64,000 nt of DNA from Triangularia verruculosa (Eukaryota; Ascomycota; Sordariomycetes; Sordariales; Podosporaceae), in the NCBI GenBank assembly GCA_033296885.1, contig MU863917.1, forward strand, positions 124,001 to 188,000. Reading direction: 5' to 3'. Below are positions 23,292 to 35,400 of this stretch, piece by piece. Position 1 is the stretch's first letter. Each line of letters begins with the position of its first letter. Under the pieces are notes generated by a model that was given only the letters and a program-made list of their open reading frames with translations, was not told the DNA's origin and searched no databases. The translations under genes and the position numbers were made by a program.

Positions 23292-26200
23292 TCAATACGA
23301 CCCGTCCCGCCCATCATAGTAACTCTCCGCAACATACGACCTCAAAGTCCCAGGTGGAACCCTCGAGGACCTCACCGGATGCCCCGTCTTCAGACTCAAC
23401 CACGGAATCTTCGCCCCCCCCTCATTCGGCGCCCACATCGCGAGCGCAATGTGGTTCTCCGTCCCATTCGTGTAGATGATTCCATCAGGAACAGGAAACT
23501 CCCTTTGGGGTCCAATATGCGGTATATACCTGCCAAACTGGTACCCATTCACCCAAAGCCAAATCCGACAGTCATTCGTAACACTTGAATCCCTCGGGTC
23601 CTGAAACTCGAAGCTCAACGGGATGTCGTAACGTATGTCCAGGTTGAACGTTAGCTTGGCCGACCAAAAGGCTACCCCAGGCTTATCGATCCCATCCTTG
23701 AACGGATCTTTCGAGGTGTCCCCTGACAATGGAGCTCCAGGAAGATGATATCCCATCCTCTCAGCGTGCAAGCCTCCCTCGTTCAGTGGACCCCTCACAC
23801 GGTCAGCATAATACTCTCCTTTCCAATTCCCTGTCAACTTCCAGTCGATATCCGCAATGATATACTTCGCCTCGTCGTCGTAGATACCATAATCCATGAT
23901 ACCCCGTGGTGACTTCATGAGATTGCTCCCAACATGCAGGTTCTCCTCCAAGCCCATGTTGTCGACCAACACAGTAATGGTGTAGTTCACCAGGTTGTTA
24001 TAGTCGACCTTTAACTCCGGGAGAGCCCATAGCACCTGGTTCCCCTTTTCCTGTGTATTACCCGCCCAGCTGTAGAGGAAGGTGTCGTTCAGCCATAGAG
24101 AAGAAGCATACCCTGCTCCGCCTTGGGTGTTCATGTTCAATAGCACATGGTGTCTCGTCGCCCTAAAGCGACCCCTGAACACAAGAACACCGGAGTGAAA
24201 GCCATAGTCGGAGCCGTACAGAGAAGTAGGTGTCAGGACAAAGGCTGTGTCCGTGTTGTTGGTGGTGAGGACTGCACTAAGCCAACCGGAATCATCATAA
24301 CTCTCCTGAAGCTCAGGGAGAGAATCACGGTAGTGCCACTCTACATCGGTAACGAGATCGGGTATGGAGCCCACATTGCTGGGGTCCTTGTAGTCGATGG
24401 TGACCACCCAGTTGTCGTGGTCATTGACTGTGAAGTTCACTGGTACTTGGTTAACCGTAAGCGTCTGGGCACGGCTCGGGACGTTCATGATCTCCAGTGT
24501 TGTGGTCTGGTTGAAGTCTGCCGTGATCAACAGCCCGGTGTTGACAAAGCCCTCAAGCCAAGTTTCGGAGGCTGTACGGATAAGATAGCCGCCATACACA
24601 ATGATAGAGGACGCCCCTTCCGAGAACGCTGGCGTCAAATCAACAGTCCAGTATCGGTAGGCCGCAACCCGATCTACCACCATCGATGTGTTAGCTAGCA
24701 CGCAGACCTCAAAATTCAATATTTGCAGCACAGTACTGACCTTCAAGATAGATGTACACATCATTGACCACCGCCCATTGCCTGTCTGAAGTGACATTCC
24801 ACTGCACAATAACCGCATGATCCCAAAGGGTCACCGTGACGCCGTCACTGCTTGAAGTGTGTGGAGAATCCCAGTTATGAGTGAAACGAAACTCGTGATA
24901 CTCGCCGACATCGCCATAAAGCACAAGAGTGGTTTTGTTGTGGCTGTTCCAGGTGAAAATCTCCGCCGAACAGTAGGTCAAAATATGATTTCCGAATGGG
25001 TAGTCTGTGACGAGCAGTTTGGAGTCGCGGCCGATCAAGAAGAAGTCGGACGCATACTGAGGTATCGAATAAGCCCCAACACTTGTGGGTAACAGGAGTC
25101 TGAACTTGGAAGTCTGCGTCTCTCGATAGTCGCCGTGACGGATGACGTAGAAAGTGCCATTCGGGCCAGTCATCTGCATTACAAAAGGGGAGCCATCCGA
25201 GGAGTTCAGCTCAAAGCCCAACGAGTTGTAGGTGAAGTTCAGATTTGGCAATGCCGTCAAGTATCCTGGAGAAACCTTGAAGAAGTTGGCCTGGAGCTTG
25301 AGCTCAGAGTATTTGGGGCGACCGACGGTGCGGTCTTCAGCAATTGCCTGAAGTGCTGTCAGTTTCTGGGAGACAGAGCACAAGGGATCGACGTACCGCT
25401 CCATAATCATAACTTGTATAGACGAAAGGATCCCCCAAGTTACCCCAGTTTGTTCCCCCGTAGATCTTAGGAGAAGTCAGTGACTGTTGAACCGAAGCCG
25501 CTGGAGGATCATTACCATGTAGACATTGAAGATCTTCACACCATTGGCGTAGGTATTCTTGAAGAGAATCCGAGCCTGCACATCGTCGAATAGCTTCACA
25601 CATTCATCATATCCAACAGAACCCCAGCTGTCATAGGCACCGCCCTAAAAGCAAACCACATCAGTCATGCAAGGTCTCGGGTGGCGTGGACTAGGTGGCT
25701 TCGCGGTGCTTACTTGGAACTACAAAAGGTTAGCATCATGAAGCAGTAGATAGGCAGTTCAAGCCTGTTGCTTGTGTGACCTACCTCAGGAATGGTGTAC
25801 GGGGTGCCAGCACTCATGTTGAGATGCTTGGCCCAAAGGTCCAGGTAAGCGGCATTCTCAGGCCAGTCCTTCACTGCACAGTCGAGACCGAAAGGGTACA
25901 TGTCGTGCCCATAGATATCAACTTCGCCAACCCCAATGCCGGGGCGACTGTGTCCTGCTGCCCAAGCATCATTGTTGATGATGGGTACCGTGATGCTCGC
26001 GTTCTTTGCCTTCTCGATGAGCCATTGCATGTATCCGTTGTCAGGGAACGCCTTGTAGTCGCCGGATGCCAAGCTATAGACGTGATCAACGGGATGTGAA
26101 AGAAGTTAATGAACAGGAATGACAAACGAGTATTCATTCTCCACCTGGTAGAGAATCACCGGTCCTCCGCTGTCCACTTGCCATTTCGCTATAAGCTCGG

Positions 26201-26982
26201 CCACCTTGACGGTGTATCTGGTTGTGCTGTTAGCATCCAGTATATATGTTGGCATCAAAAGGACCTACCCCTCAGCAGCCTGAAGGAATTCGAGATCCGC
26301 AGTTCGTAGAATTGGTTTGGTTCTCTGTAGCCATCCTGGAAAACCGCCCCCCGTCAACTCGCCATCTGCGAAGTGTTAGTCGTGTCTTGCTAAATCTTTA
26401 GAAACAAATCAAGGTAGACTCACTGATGTAGGGCCCTGGACGAGCAATGACATACAAGCCATTCATCTGGGCTGATAGAAGGAAAGATTCCAAGTCGGAC
26501 CACCCGACTTCATCCCATACTCCCTGCAACGGCTCCAACAGCATCCACGGAACGTAGGTACTGATAGCGTTGAAACCCATGGCCCTGATCTTCATTAGAA
26601 CATCTCCCCAAAGCTCGGGGGACCGTGGTAGTCGAAAATAGTGGAACTCTCCGCTGTATAGCATGATACGTTCGCCATAGACGCTGAGTGAGTAGTTGTC
26701 GTAGGTCACAGCAGGACCTTCCCAGCCCTCAGGGGGGGTCTTCATGCGATCTTGGTTGTAGTTCCAGTAGGAGAAAGGCGAGGATGAGGTACCGTTCGAA
26801 GGTGACGAGGTCGAGTTTGCGTTTGGGAGCTGAGGAAGAGGAAGTCCCCAGGAGGGGCCGGAACTGATCGTATGGTTGATTTGCCAAGTGTCATTTGGCA
26901 TGACATACCGTATAGTTGCGAGCGCTGGGACAATGAAGGAGAGGGCCAAATGCATGGCGACGATGCTCATGAGTTTCGCCAT
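23292..26982 (-). CDS. lacA: Secreted beta-galactosidase, GH35 (LacA type), 9 exons
   Basis: This is a secreted retaining beta-galactosidase that removes terminal beta-D-galactose. Exons on the minus strand are 26982-26424, 26365-26269, 26217-26128, 26073-25785, 25719-25714, 25644-25516, 25465-25397, 25347-24741 and 24673-23292. They total 1,075 residues, near the usual fungal LacA length. A signal peptide covers about residues 1-22. Family motifs are RIMLYSGEFHYFRLP, STYVPWMLLEP, GPYINGELTGGGFPGWL, the acid/base Glu in QVENEYS (E247) and the nucleophile Glu in TIPEFQGG (E345). YMIYGGTNWGNLG then leads into TSYDYGAAIAEDR, followed by the beta-sandwich domains. The 98-residue spacing of the two Glu fits the family. 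The fifth exon is only six nucleotides and codes the FQ after the nucleophile. Confidence 0.93.
25714..25719 (-). other. 6-nt microexon of the beta-galactosidase gene (codes FQ)
   Basis: The hexamer TTCCAA is flanked upstream by a 65-nt intron (25784-25720, GTAGGT, TGCTAAC branch, TGTAG) and downstream by a 69-nt intron (25713-25645, GTAAGC ... TTTTAG). It supplies Phe-Gln of the conserved PEFQGG motif, directly after the nucleophile Glu codon that ends exon 4. Skipping it keeps the frame but deletes both residues. Confidence 0.85.
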
Positions 26983-27762
26983 TGTCCCTTGGGTGCAGAC
27001 AGTATCACTGTCTGGGAGTAGTTGGTGAGAGAGAACGCCTATGGCCAGTATTGGGAGGAGAAAAGACAGAGGAGACAGATGGCCGGATGTTGAGAGAGTA
27101 GTTCTGGAGACCTCCAGTGACGGCCCAGATGATAATCCTGCCTTGGGATCAGCATCTTGAACCGTTCCTTCCTATTGTAGACGCAATCGGGCCCGATGTT
27201 CTCCCAGTTCTTAAGCTGCAGTCATGCCTGGCCCCCATGGGATTGACCGCCTCACCTGGCAAGCTTTTGGGCCTCCGCCTCAAAGGGGAGACTTCTATGT
27301 GTTTGTACTGTCAAGGCGGAGACCTCGTTCCGATACCTACCCCGTCAGTGCGGAATCCGGCGGTGTTCTCGACGCTCCTTCCATTGTTCGATCAAACCTA
27401 CCCATAAAAGCAAGATTCCGAGAATGCAAAGACCCAGTCGGATCCACGTTTACCCCTCTCGTACTTTCTCCTCCCAATCCTGAGTTCGGACGATGCAGGA
27501 AAGGGTGGAAGGTTCGCTCTATATCTCCGTATTCTCCCATAGAGACATACGGCCGTCGGGATAAAAACTGGGAAGCGTGGCGAGCCAGCGCGTACGAAGA
27601 CAGAATCCACAAAAGTTTGTGGATTACAGCATCCTGTGAGACGCTTCAAGTTGCACAACATTGACGGCAGGTGCACGCAGTGAAGTTCTTTGTCTTTTAT
27701 CTGACCTGCTTTTCTTGCCTGGTGGTTTGAGTGTATCTAGGAAGGAAATCCATCGAAGCTTC
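26983..27762. other. Intergenic, beta-galactosidase upstream region
   Basis: This lies between the 3' end of the amidohydrolase and the 5' end of the beta-galactosidase, both minus. No conserved frame was seen. Confidence 0.6.
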
Positions 27763-29286
27763 TCAGGAAGACTGATTTCGCCCGCGGAACACAGGTAGTG
27801 GCACTGACATGTACATCTTGGGCGGAGTACCAGCCCCCAGATCTGACCACCCCTCACTAGTGTTGCCATCATCGTCGGGCCATTGTGGGACAGATATCAT
27901 GTCGACAGCAAAGCCATCCCTCTTCCACACACGGCCATCCTTCATGACGAAACTAACCTTCCGTAAAGCCTTCTCATCGCTTCGGGGGTCTGTCTCCAAA
28001 GCAATAATGTCCGCTCGATTGCCCTTCTCAAACCACCCAAATCTGAACCCAGAAAGATCCCCACCACAAGCCTCCCACCCAGCAACTGTCGCAGCTTCCA
28101 AAGCATCCTCAACAGAGACACCACACTGTATCAGAATCTCGACTTCCCGTGCATTTAGGCCGTGGTTAAACGTTCCGGTATCCCCGCCAGCAGCCAACCG
28201 CACCCCATAATCGTACGCCTTTTTGACCCGCAGCTTGCAGGACTGGAACATATCGGCAGGCAGTGCTTCGGCTGTAGCCAGAGTCGGGACCCATATTGTC
28301 TTCTTCTCTTTCATTCTGTGAAACAGTGCTTGCTCCAACCCAGCGCTATCCTCGAAGATATGTTCAATGGTTGTGACACCCGCCTCAGCCGCCCACAAAG
28401 CCGCTTTGGTCTCCCCGGCATGGGCAGCTACGGGAATTTCAGCAAGTTGTGCCTCCTTGACAATAGCCTCCATTTCTTCCTTCGAATACAGCGGCACAGC
28501 TGGATTTCTTCTCTTGGGTGGGAACAGGACCTGGCCACCGGGCCCGGGTACATCGGGTGGGAAGCGCATTGTTTTCCGACGGTAGTCGGCGTAGACCTTG
28601 ATCAAGTCTGCCCCATCCCCAACTCTCCTCCTGACGGCAGCACGCACTCCATCCACGCCATCAGCAACATCGCATGCGCGTGGTACCGAGAGCCCCAATC
28701 CGTTTCCACCAAGTTTGTTCTCTACCCGAAGCTCATAAGAACCAGAGCTGGCGAGAGCGTCTGTGGCAACGAGAAGTCTTGGGCCGGGGGTCAGACCGCG
28801 GTTGATGCAGTCTCGTAGATTGGCGTCGGCATTTCCCAGGGCTTCTGTTCCAAGGTCTCGGTAGGTGGTATATCCTGCGAGAAGGGCCGCGCGAGCATGG
28901 TTTGTAGCGCGCACGATGCGTTCGACGGCTGACTGGTCGCGCATTTGCTGAGTACCATTGCGCTCTCTAGTTATTGTGTCAGTATATGCCATATGGTGCG
29001 GTGAATGACAATAGGGATCATACTCGTAGGAATGGATAAAAATATGAGTGTGGGAATCTACCAGGCCAGGTAGCACAACCTTGCCGGTCAAGTCGATGTC
29101 TCCATCATTGATGTTGAAACTCTCGCTGGGACGTTTGGTAACGGCCACAATTTCGCCTGTCCCTGGATTGACTTCGATCGAAATATTCTTCGCAAATACC
29201 TTCTCTTTCGGATCAAAGAGGAGGGAAGTGTGGACTTGGAATGTGGTTGACGGTATCGTCGTAGGGACAGAGTGGGGCAGACACAT
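27763..29286 (-). CDS. Metal-dependent amidohydrolase, imidazolonepropionase-like
   Basis: This is a cytosolic TIM-barrel hydrolase of the amidohydrolase superfamily. It is a single exon of 507 residues from the ATG at 29286 (MCLPHSVPTT). Metal and catalytic motifs occur in order: LVDSHTHIF (two His), the candidate carbamylated Lys in DLIKVYADY, His in VAAHAGET, His in TTIEHIFEDS and the Asp in AAGGDTGTF. The C-terminal composite-sandwich strands (GNRADIIALETDP, VSFVMKDGRVWKRDG) complete the fold. The family includes imidazolonepropionase-like enzymes, prolidase-like peptidases and ochratoxinase, and the substrate cannot be assigned from sequence. There is no signal peptide, unlike its secreted neighbour. 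Confidence 0.85.
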   Translation of the reverse strand: MCLPHSVPTTIPSTTFQVHTSLLFDPKEKVFAKNISIEVNPGTGEIVAVTKRPSESFNINDGDIDLTGKVVLPGLVDSHTHIFIHSYEYDPYCHSPHHMAYTDTITRERNGTQQMRDQSAVERIVRATNHARAALLAGYTTYRDLGTEALGNADANLRDCINRGLTPGPRLLVATDALASSGSYELRVENKLGGNGLGLSVPRACDVADGVDGVRAAVRRRVGDGADLIKVYADYRRKTMRFPPDVPGPGGQVLFPPKRRNPAVPLYSKEEMEAIVKEAQLAEIPVAAHAGETKAALWAAEAGVTTIEHIFEDSAGLEQALFHRMKEKKTIWVPTLATAEALPADMFQSCKLRVKKAYDYGVRLAAGGDTGTFNHGLNAREVEILIQCGVSVEDALEAATVAGWEACGGDLSGFRFGWFEKGNRADIIALETDPRSDEKALRKVSFVMKDGRVWKRDGFAVDMISVPQWPDDDGNTSEGWSDLGAGTPPKMYMSVPLPVFRGRNQSS

Positions 29287-29675
29287 CTCCACTTTATCTA
29301 TAAGTGACTGCAGGAAGAAGAGGTGCAAAAGGGAGATTTGAGGGTCGGTATTCTTCAAGGGTCAAATGAGGCTTATGATGATCGTTTATAGGTCTTTGAC
29401 TTTTGAGAAACAGCCAATAAGAACACCTTCGCGTTAGGCCTGTCTGTGCAGTCATAGAAGTCACACCTGTGACAAGTATCAGTGGCCGTGTGCACCTTGA
29501 TGGCCAGCCCGCCTGCACCCACTCACCATCACACAACACATACAAAGAAATTTACAGCGCACACAAAACCGGAGCGGTGAGATGAGCCATGGGAAGTTTT
29601 GAAGCCAATGTATCGATTCCACGCGTTCAAATCATCAAATTAGAGTACTCGTACCGTCGTATGCCCATTCACTGC
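29287..29675. other. Short intergenic region
   Basis: This holds the upstream region of the amidohydrolase and the 3' flank of the small 29676-30150 gene. Nothing else was seen. Confidence 0.6.
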
Positions 29676-30150
29676 TCATTTGTGATCCTTCTTCTTGAGC
29701 ATTGCCTCGTCCTCTGCCTGCAGCTCGGCATCAATCTTGGCGCCTCGAGATGGCTCATTGCCATGCATCTTGGCCTATGGAATTCAATGTTAGCCGATCT
29801 CATAAGGTAATCGAGGGAAGAAAGCATGTGGCTGATAGCGTCTTACGTACCGGAAGTGTAGGGTCCTTCTTGTGAAGAGACGTTTCTAGTGATTCCGATG
29901 GGCCATCATCCTGTCTTTCAGCTGCGGCTCGATTTACAAGAGACCGGCTGTCCTCTGTATCATGCTGTTAGTATCGCTGATGTAATGAACAAAGATGGTT
30001 ATGCTTTGAGAATTTACTGGGATCGTTGTTGTTGTGGGAGTTTGTGACGCCTTCGTGGAATCGGTCTGAACCAAGCTCAGAGGACTTGGCGTTCCTCTGG
30101 TCACCGGCCTCATAGACCTGGCTGTTTCCGACGTTGGAGTTTCCTGACAT
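29676..30150 (-). CDS. Small hydrophilic fungal protein of unknown function
   Basis: This is a 111-residue polar protein. Exons are 30150-30018, 29954-29851 and 29774-29676, with all phases consistent and clear branch sites (GATACTAACAG, GGCTAACAT). It has no hydrophobic segment. The N-terminus is Asn/Ser-rich (MSGNSNVGNSQVYEAGDQ). The C-terminus carries the block KKDPTLPAKMHGNEPSRG and AKIDAELQAEDEAMLKKK, a pattern that I recognise from short, uncharacterised proteins widespread in ascomycetes. It is probably intrinsically disordered and possibly stress-related, but this is inference. A TATATA box lies about 80 nt upstream. Confidence 0.8.
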
Positions 30151-30874
30151 GATGGAATATGTGGATTCTTTGCTGTGATCAAGATAAGGAAACAATTGAT
30201 GGTGAATTGACCCCATCGATAGGTAAGTATATATACAACCACACAATAGACCAATTTCGATCATCTGTTACTCTCCCACGTCATGGCTTCACACAAGCGC
30301 AGCAACGGCTTCTCTGGGCTCCATCTGGTGGGCAAGAGGACTTGCTGGACCTTTTGGAACACGTTGGCGTGGTGATGGTAGTACGTCATAGACATGCTGG
30401 ACCAAAGGATGGGACGTTGATCGACGCACAATTGTTTGCCCTGAATTATGGCAATGGAGAGAACAAATAGCCCAATATCTACATACTACTGCGATTCTAC
30501 ACTAGCCGATCCAATACCATCTTCAGCTCTCAAGATTGTTGCTGCGCAGAGTGACAGTGAGGACAGTGCAGATCGGACCTGACGGTTTTAGGGCAGAGAC
30601 CCAGACGATACTAGCGTCTTGGCAAAGAACTGGAGCAGAACAAGGATGGAAGCTGCGGCTGATGTCCATCACTTTGATCCTCCGGTTGGTCAGAGCACCC
30701 CACTTCCGGAAGGTGGCCCAAGCTCCCAGAACGTTCACTGTGTTGCTTGCTGTGGACTTCCTTGCATTCGCAACGACATCCAACCACAGTGCAAACAAAG
30801 CAACGAGACCATCATAAGACCGGTTATAACCACTACAGCCTCATAATATCGAACCTCACTATATCAGAGACAAA
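30151..30874. other. Divergent promoter region (small protein gene / FMP46)
   Basis: This is 724 nt between two divergent ATGs. It holds the TATA-like box of the left gene at 30228-30234. No additional gene was seen. Confidence 0.6.
30228..30234 (-). promoter_or_regulatory. TATA-like box of the small-protein gene
   Basis: TATATA sits about 80 nt upstream of the ATG at 30150 on the minus strand. TATA promoters in fungi often belong to regulated, stress-type genes. Confidence 0.45.
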
Positions 30875-31383
30875 ATGGGCTTCTTTGTAAGCACGTCATG
30901 GATTCACCTACAATCAGTCACCTACTGACTCATGTGAATTATACAGCGCAAGACCAAGGACATCGTCACCCTTTTCCACAAGGCGAGCTCCCCAGGCTCG
31001 AAAAGAGTGGCTGCTCTTCTCAAGCAGGTCCAGGTCGAAGCTGCTGAAAAGGATCTGAGACCCGAGTTTGATCTTGAGGTTTCGGAGCAGGATCCCACTA
31101 TTGATCAGGTCAAGACCATTCTCGACTATGTCGGCCAAACCGGCATCTCCTCGGTTATCAAGGGTGCTACCACCGAGAATGAGGCGCTTCAGCAGTTCAA
31201 GAAGAGTGCTGACAGCTTCCAAAAGCCTCTGGTATGTGTCCATTTCCCTCTCGTGTGTGTTTAGGGATACGCCACTAATACGCTGGCCTGTGAAAGGTTG
31301 TTGATTGGGCCAGTGGCAAGGCTCATGTAGGAGAGAACGAGTCGGAGATCCTGAAGATGCTCAATGCTCTTCCCAAGAAATAG
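30875..31383 (+). CDS. FMP46: Thioredoxin-like redox protein FMP46 (DUF1687), mitochondrial
   Basis: This is a putative mitochondrial redox protein with a thioredoxin-like fold; its biochemical role is poorly known. Exons are 30875-30886 (only MGFF), 30947-31231 and 31297-31383, giving 127 residues. Family landmarks are DIVTLFHKASSPGS near the N-terminus, the central ATTENEALQQF, and the C-terminal VVDWASGKAHVGENESEIL followed by KMLNALP. All introns are in phase 0 with clear donors (GTAAGC, GTATGT). The 12-nt first coding exon is easily missed by gene finders, which would start at an internal Met. It is divergent to the small-protein gene. Confidence 0.9.
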
Positions 31384-32488
31384 TGTAGCTTCTTTCGAGT
31401 CCCCCTTTTCTATATTTCTGTTTGTCTTGATATCGAAGATTTGTCCTCTCCCCTCCCTGTATATTATTGAAGGATACGGTACCACTGGTTATGGATGTGA
31501 TGAATTATTACTGTATTTCTTTTTGAGGCCTTGTGTGGTTTATTCTGTGCTGGCTCGGCGACGCTTGTGACCGGCAGAGAATGAGAGGGACACAGTTCAA
31601 TGGGGAGCAACAATGAGCTCGATTGCAGTTGCTCAGCTGGGAGTTGACAATGGTGTACAGGAGCTGTGAATGAGAATGCTTTTATAAGCTAGAGGGTGGG
31701 TAGGCGGGGCAACGCTCTTAGATGGATGTCGCAGGGTCGCTCATTCAAGTGAAGGTCGCCGGCACAGGTTGCGATTGCTGCAGCAGGCCCCAGTATTTCG
31801 ATTCACCTCCCAAGAAGTAGGGCAGACAGAAATTTCACAACCCACGACCTTTTCTTCTCAAAAAAAGTAGCTTCTGCTCTCCCGACCTCTCATTCCGCTC
31901 AACCTTTTTACCTACGATCTTTCCTACCGCACAACCACCCACGACCATCTCCTTCGACCACACAACCACCCACATGTTCTCTCGAGCCAATTTGCAAGCT
32001 TCGACCCTTTCTTCCTCCACTTACTCCTAATCTTGCTTGCAAGATTTGCCCCCAAGCCCAACCTTCCGTCAGCCTCTGGAAGCCTTTGCAAACTCACTCA
32101 ACTCAACTTCTTGAGCCATCCACCACAAGCTCTCCACCACCACTGAGCTACCATAACTTGGGCTCTTTACTCTTCTCGCCTGCGGTTTGAGACAGTTCCA
32201 TAAAGCTGAAGCTTCTGGAAAACTTTCTTCACATTTCACGGAGCCGGACTTCGATTCTGGAGTAACTCTTTTGATCGCTATCTTCGCTAGGCGAACATCA
32301 CAAAGCAAACATCGCATTGTGGCATCTGTCTGCGACGATTGACTATTAACCAAGAAAATACGACATCTTCTTCCTTCCCGTTGACCGCAGCGTTGTCGAC
32401 CTTCAATCACCTACATCCTTGCGTACCGGGCCTGATTGAGAGAGACGTGGTTTTGACTACACGACCACCAAGCCCCCAATCCCGCAAC
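31384..32488. other. Intergenic plus probable long leader of the RRM gene
   Basis: The right part (from about 31850) is C/T- and A-rich and contains short upstream frames, so it is probably the 5' leader of the RRM gene. No other gene was recognised. Confidence 0.5.
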
Positions 32489-35400
32489 ATGAGTGCTCTT
32501 CAAAAGGGCCGAATGGCCAGCCAACAGTTCCCGACCCAGAATGGCAGAACTGTGTCCGTTGTCGCCATGTCTTCAAACGGTACTGCGCTTCCTACGCCTC
32601 TCATGAGCTACTACTTCAATCTGCCTCGCGATTCTGCGTGCGTCATCTCAGTTAACAAGACAAGGAAGGCCCCTCGTTTTTACGACGAGCCTCTTACCAT
32701 CCCCGCTCGAGAAATCGAGTGCTGGGATCAATCTAGAATCGAGGAGGAGGCGCGTACAATTCGGACCCAGTATCCCGCTGTGGCAGAGAGCATTGTCGTC
32801 CCCGGCTCGTGGGAAGACCTGTACCGGTACTTCGACGCCCACGACCTGTGGCTTCAGGGTGCCTGGAATCTCTGGGCCGTCATCGATGAGCTTGGGTACC
32901 AGAATCAGAAGATGAAGTGCTACTCCCAAAAGATCGAGGAGATCCGAAACATGGGACCTCGCTTTCCCTTGCAACCCTACGAACAGGCCATGATCAATGA
33001 TTTTGTTGAAGGATGGGTTTCATTCATGGAGAACCGGCTTACGCTCATCGAGTGGGATGGCTCCCGCGATATCCTGCAGTTGCTTTCACCGGTGGACTGG
33101 AAGGATGGGGGGATCGAAGGGTTAAATCAAACTCAAGCCGATTTCTTGCGCGATGAGCTCACCTACTGGCATGGACATTGGCGTGAGCGATATGAAAACC
33201 CCGCTCGGTTCTTTCCTACCGATCAATGGCATCATCTCGGCGGCAAGTACGCGAAGAAGGATTCTTTGCCAGGGCCCAAGAAGAGATTCGGTATGTTATG
33301 TTTACAGCTACTTGTCTTCTCTCAATGCTAATATATTGTTTGTGTAGTCACGCCTTATGAAAAGCCGCTTGTGGGTCAAGTTGGCACTCTTTACCCTCCG
33401 ACCTCCAACCTCATCGCTTTCTTTGGCCTGCAAAGTGTCGGAACTACGGATCTCATGCCTGGCTACAACCTGTCGGCGGGCGCTTTCTCTCACCCACTGC
33501 AATATTCCCAGCCTGTTCAATCTTTCCAGCCGAAGCCGGTTGCTAACTCTGTAGCTGTCTCTCACTCTGTGTTAACCGGTCACCCAGTTGTCGTTAACGG
33601 GTCTATGCGGGTGCCCCCCAGCAAGACTGTCAAGAATGGCGCTACAACAGAAAAGCCCACACAGACCCACCGGTCTACTCTGTCTGGTTCTGCCTTGCCC
33701 TTTTCTCCGGAGAAGCATCTTGACAAAGCTGCCACTGAAATTTTGGGTCCTGCTCCGTCATTGGCCCGAGGAAATGATCTCAGCAAGGCTGACACTGAGG
33801 GGTCGCTTCCTGCTCCATCCTTTGGCCCAGAGAAGGTTCCCAGCAATGCTGACACTGAAACGTCGGGCCCGTCACGTCTCCCTAAGCGTCCGTCAGGGAA
33901 GAACATGATCGAAAAAGAACAGCAAACGGTGCCGACAAGCCCCGAACCAAATAATGTCCGACAAGAGCTGCCACCAACGCCGATTGACCTTGAGACGTCT
34001 GAGAGGGGCCACCCTGCTGGGTACAATGCCAGGAGGACTTCCCGCAAGCCCGTTCAGGCAAGAGCGATGACAGGTCCGAACCCGAGCTATTCGAACTGCT
34101 ATAACCGTGACAAGTACCCACACAAGGACCCGAAGACGATTGCAGGTCATTTCAAAGCCTGTCCCTGTAACCGTTGTAGTGCTTTGTCACGCACTGCTCT
34201 TGTCAAGAACATACAGGGCCCAGAGGAGATGACACAATCTGAGAAGGCTACCCGACTTCAGGATTTCTTTTCCCGCTACGGTACGGTTCAGCAGTGCGAT
34301 GTCAAGACTTCAGCCAACAGGAACTGCTACGCTTTTATCAGGTATGACAATATCTCCCTGATGTTGAAGCACAATGTGCTGTCAGATTGCTAACAACGCT
34401 ATAGATTCTCCCTCGAGAACAGTGCCGTGGCTGCTGTGGCTTCTGCAGACGGCAAGGACCTCTCCCCGGTCAGCAACTGCATCCGGACGGAACATCCTTG
34501 GTTTTCTAAATACTGGACTCCGAAACTCCACAAAAAGTCCTCGCCGAAGGATGTTCGTGTAACTCCTCCATCAAACCGACAATCCCCTCCTTGTCAGGGC
34601 TCTATGAACAATGCTGTGGCGCAACAGCATGCCACAACCTCGTCATTCGGTTCTCCTCCCAGCAGAAACAAGTTGGAGCAGCCGCACATATCCCCCGAAT
34701 ACACGCGCGGGCCTTCCCCCGGCTTCCCTCCACCGGTGGTCAATACCCAAGCTGGCTGGCAACCATCTCCCCCCCCCATGCCCCTGCCGCCGCCGCCGGT
34801 TGGAATGAATGGGCATCGGACGAACTATTTTGGGCCTCCTCACTATCAGCCACCGATTCCATTTCACCAGCAGATGCCCCAAATCCTAGGACAATCTCAA
34901 GCTCACTGCGCCATTCCTCCTCATCACCCTAATCAAGGCTTTGTGCCACAAGGGCCACCGCAATGGCATCATGGCCCACCTCATTGGCATCATGGACCTA
35001 TGCCACCACCTCCACCTCCGCCCCCACCGCCTCGCTTTAACGGTCCTCCTCACTTCGCGGGTCATCAACACCAACCCCCTTTTCACGGTCCACCGCATTT
35101 CCACAATCAAGGAAATCACTTTGCGAACGCACAACGACCGGTGATTCTTGAGGTACAGACTAGGCAACCGCTGCCGCAAGATGCTCTAGACTCTCGGTCT
35201 CTTGCACATTCCAGCTCATCGGGCGGCAACGAAGGGATTCGTATCAATCTTCCAGGACTCTCCCCAGAACAAGCTAAACCTGCCCAAACCCTTGGAAAGG
35301 ACCACTGCGAGAAGGCTGGCTCCATGGAGTCCGGCAGAAATCCTGATGAGCCATCCACCCTTACCAACGGCGAGTCTACCAACCAAGGCCGACAGCTTGG

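Noticed and set aside
24147..24698. 183-codon plus-strand frame
   Set aside because: It is antisense to the last exon of the beta-galactosidase, with no conserved features.
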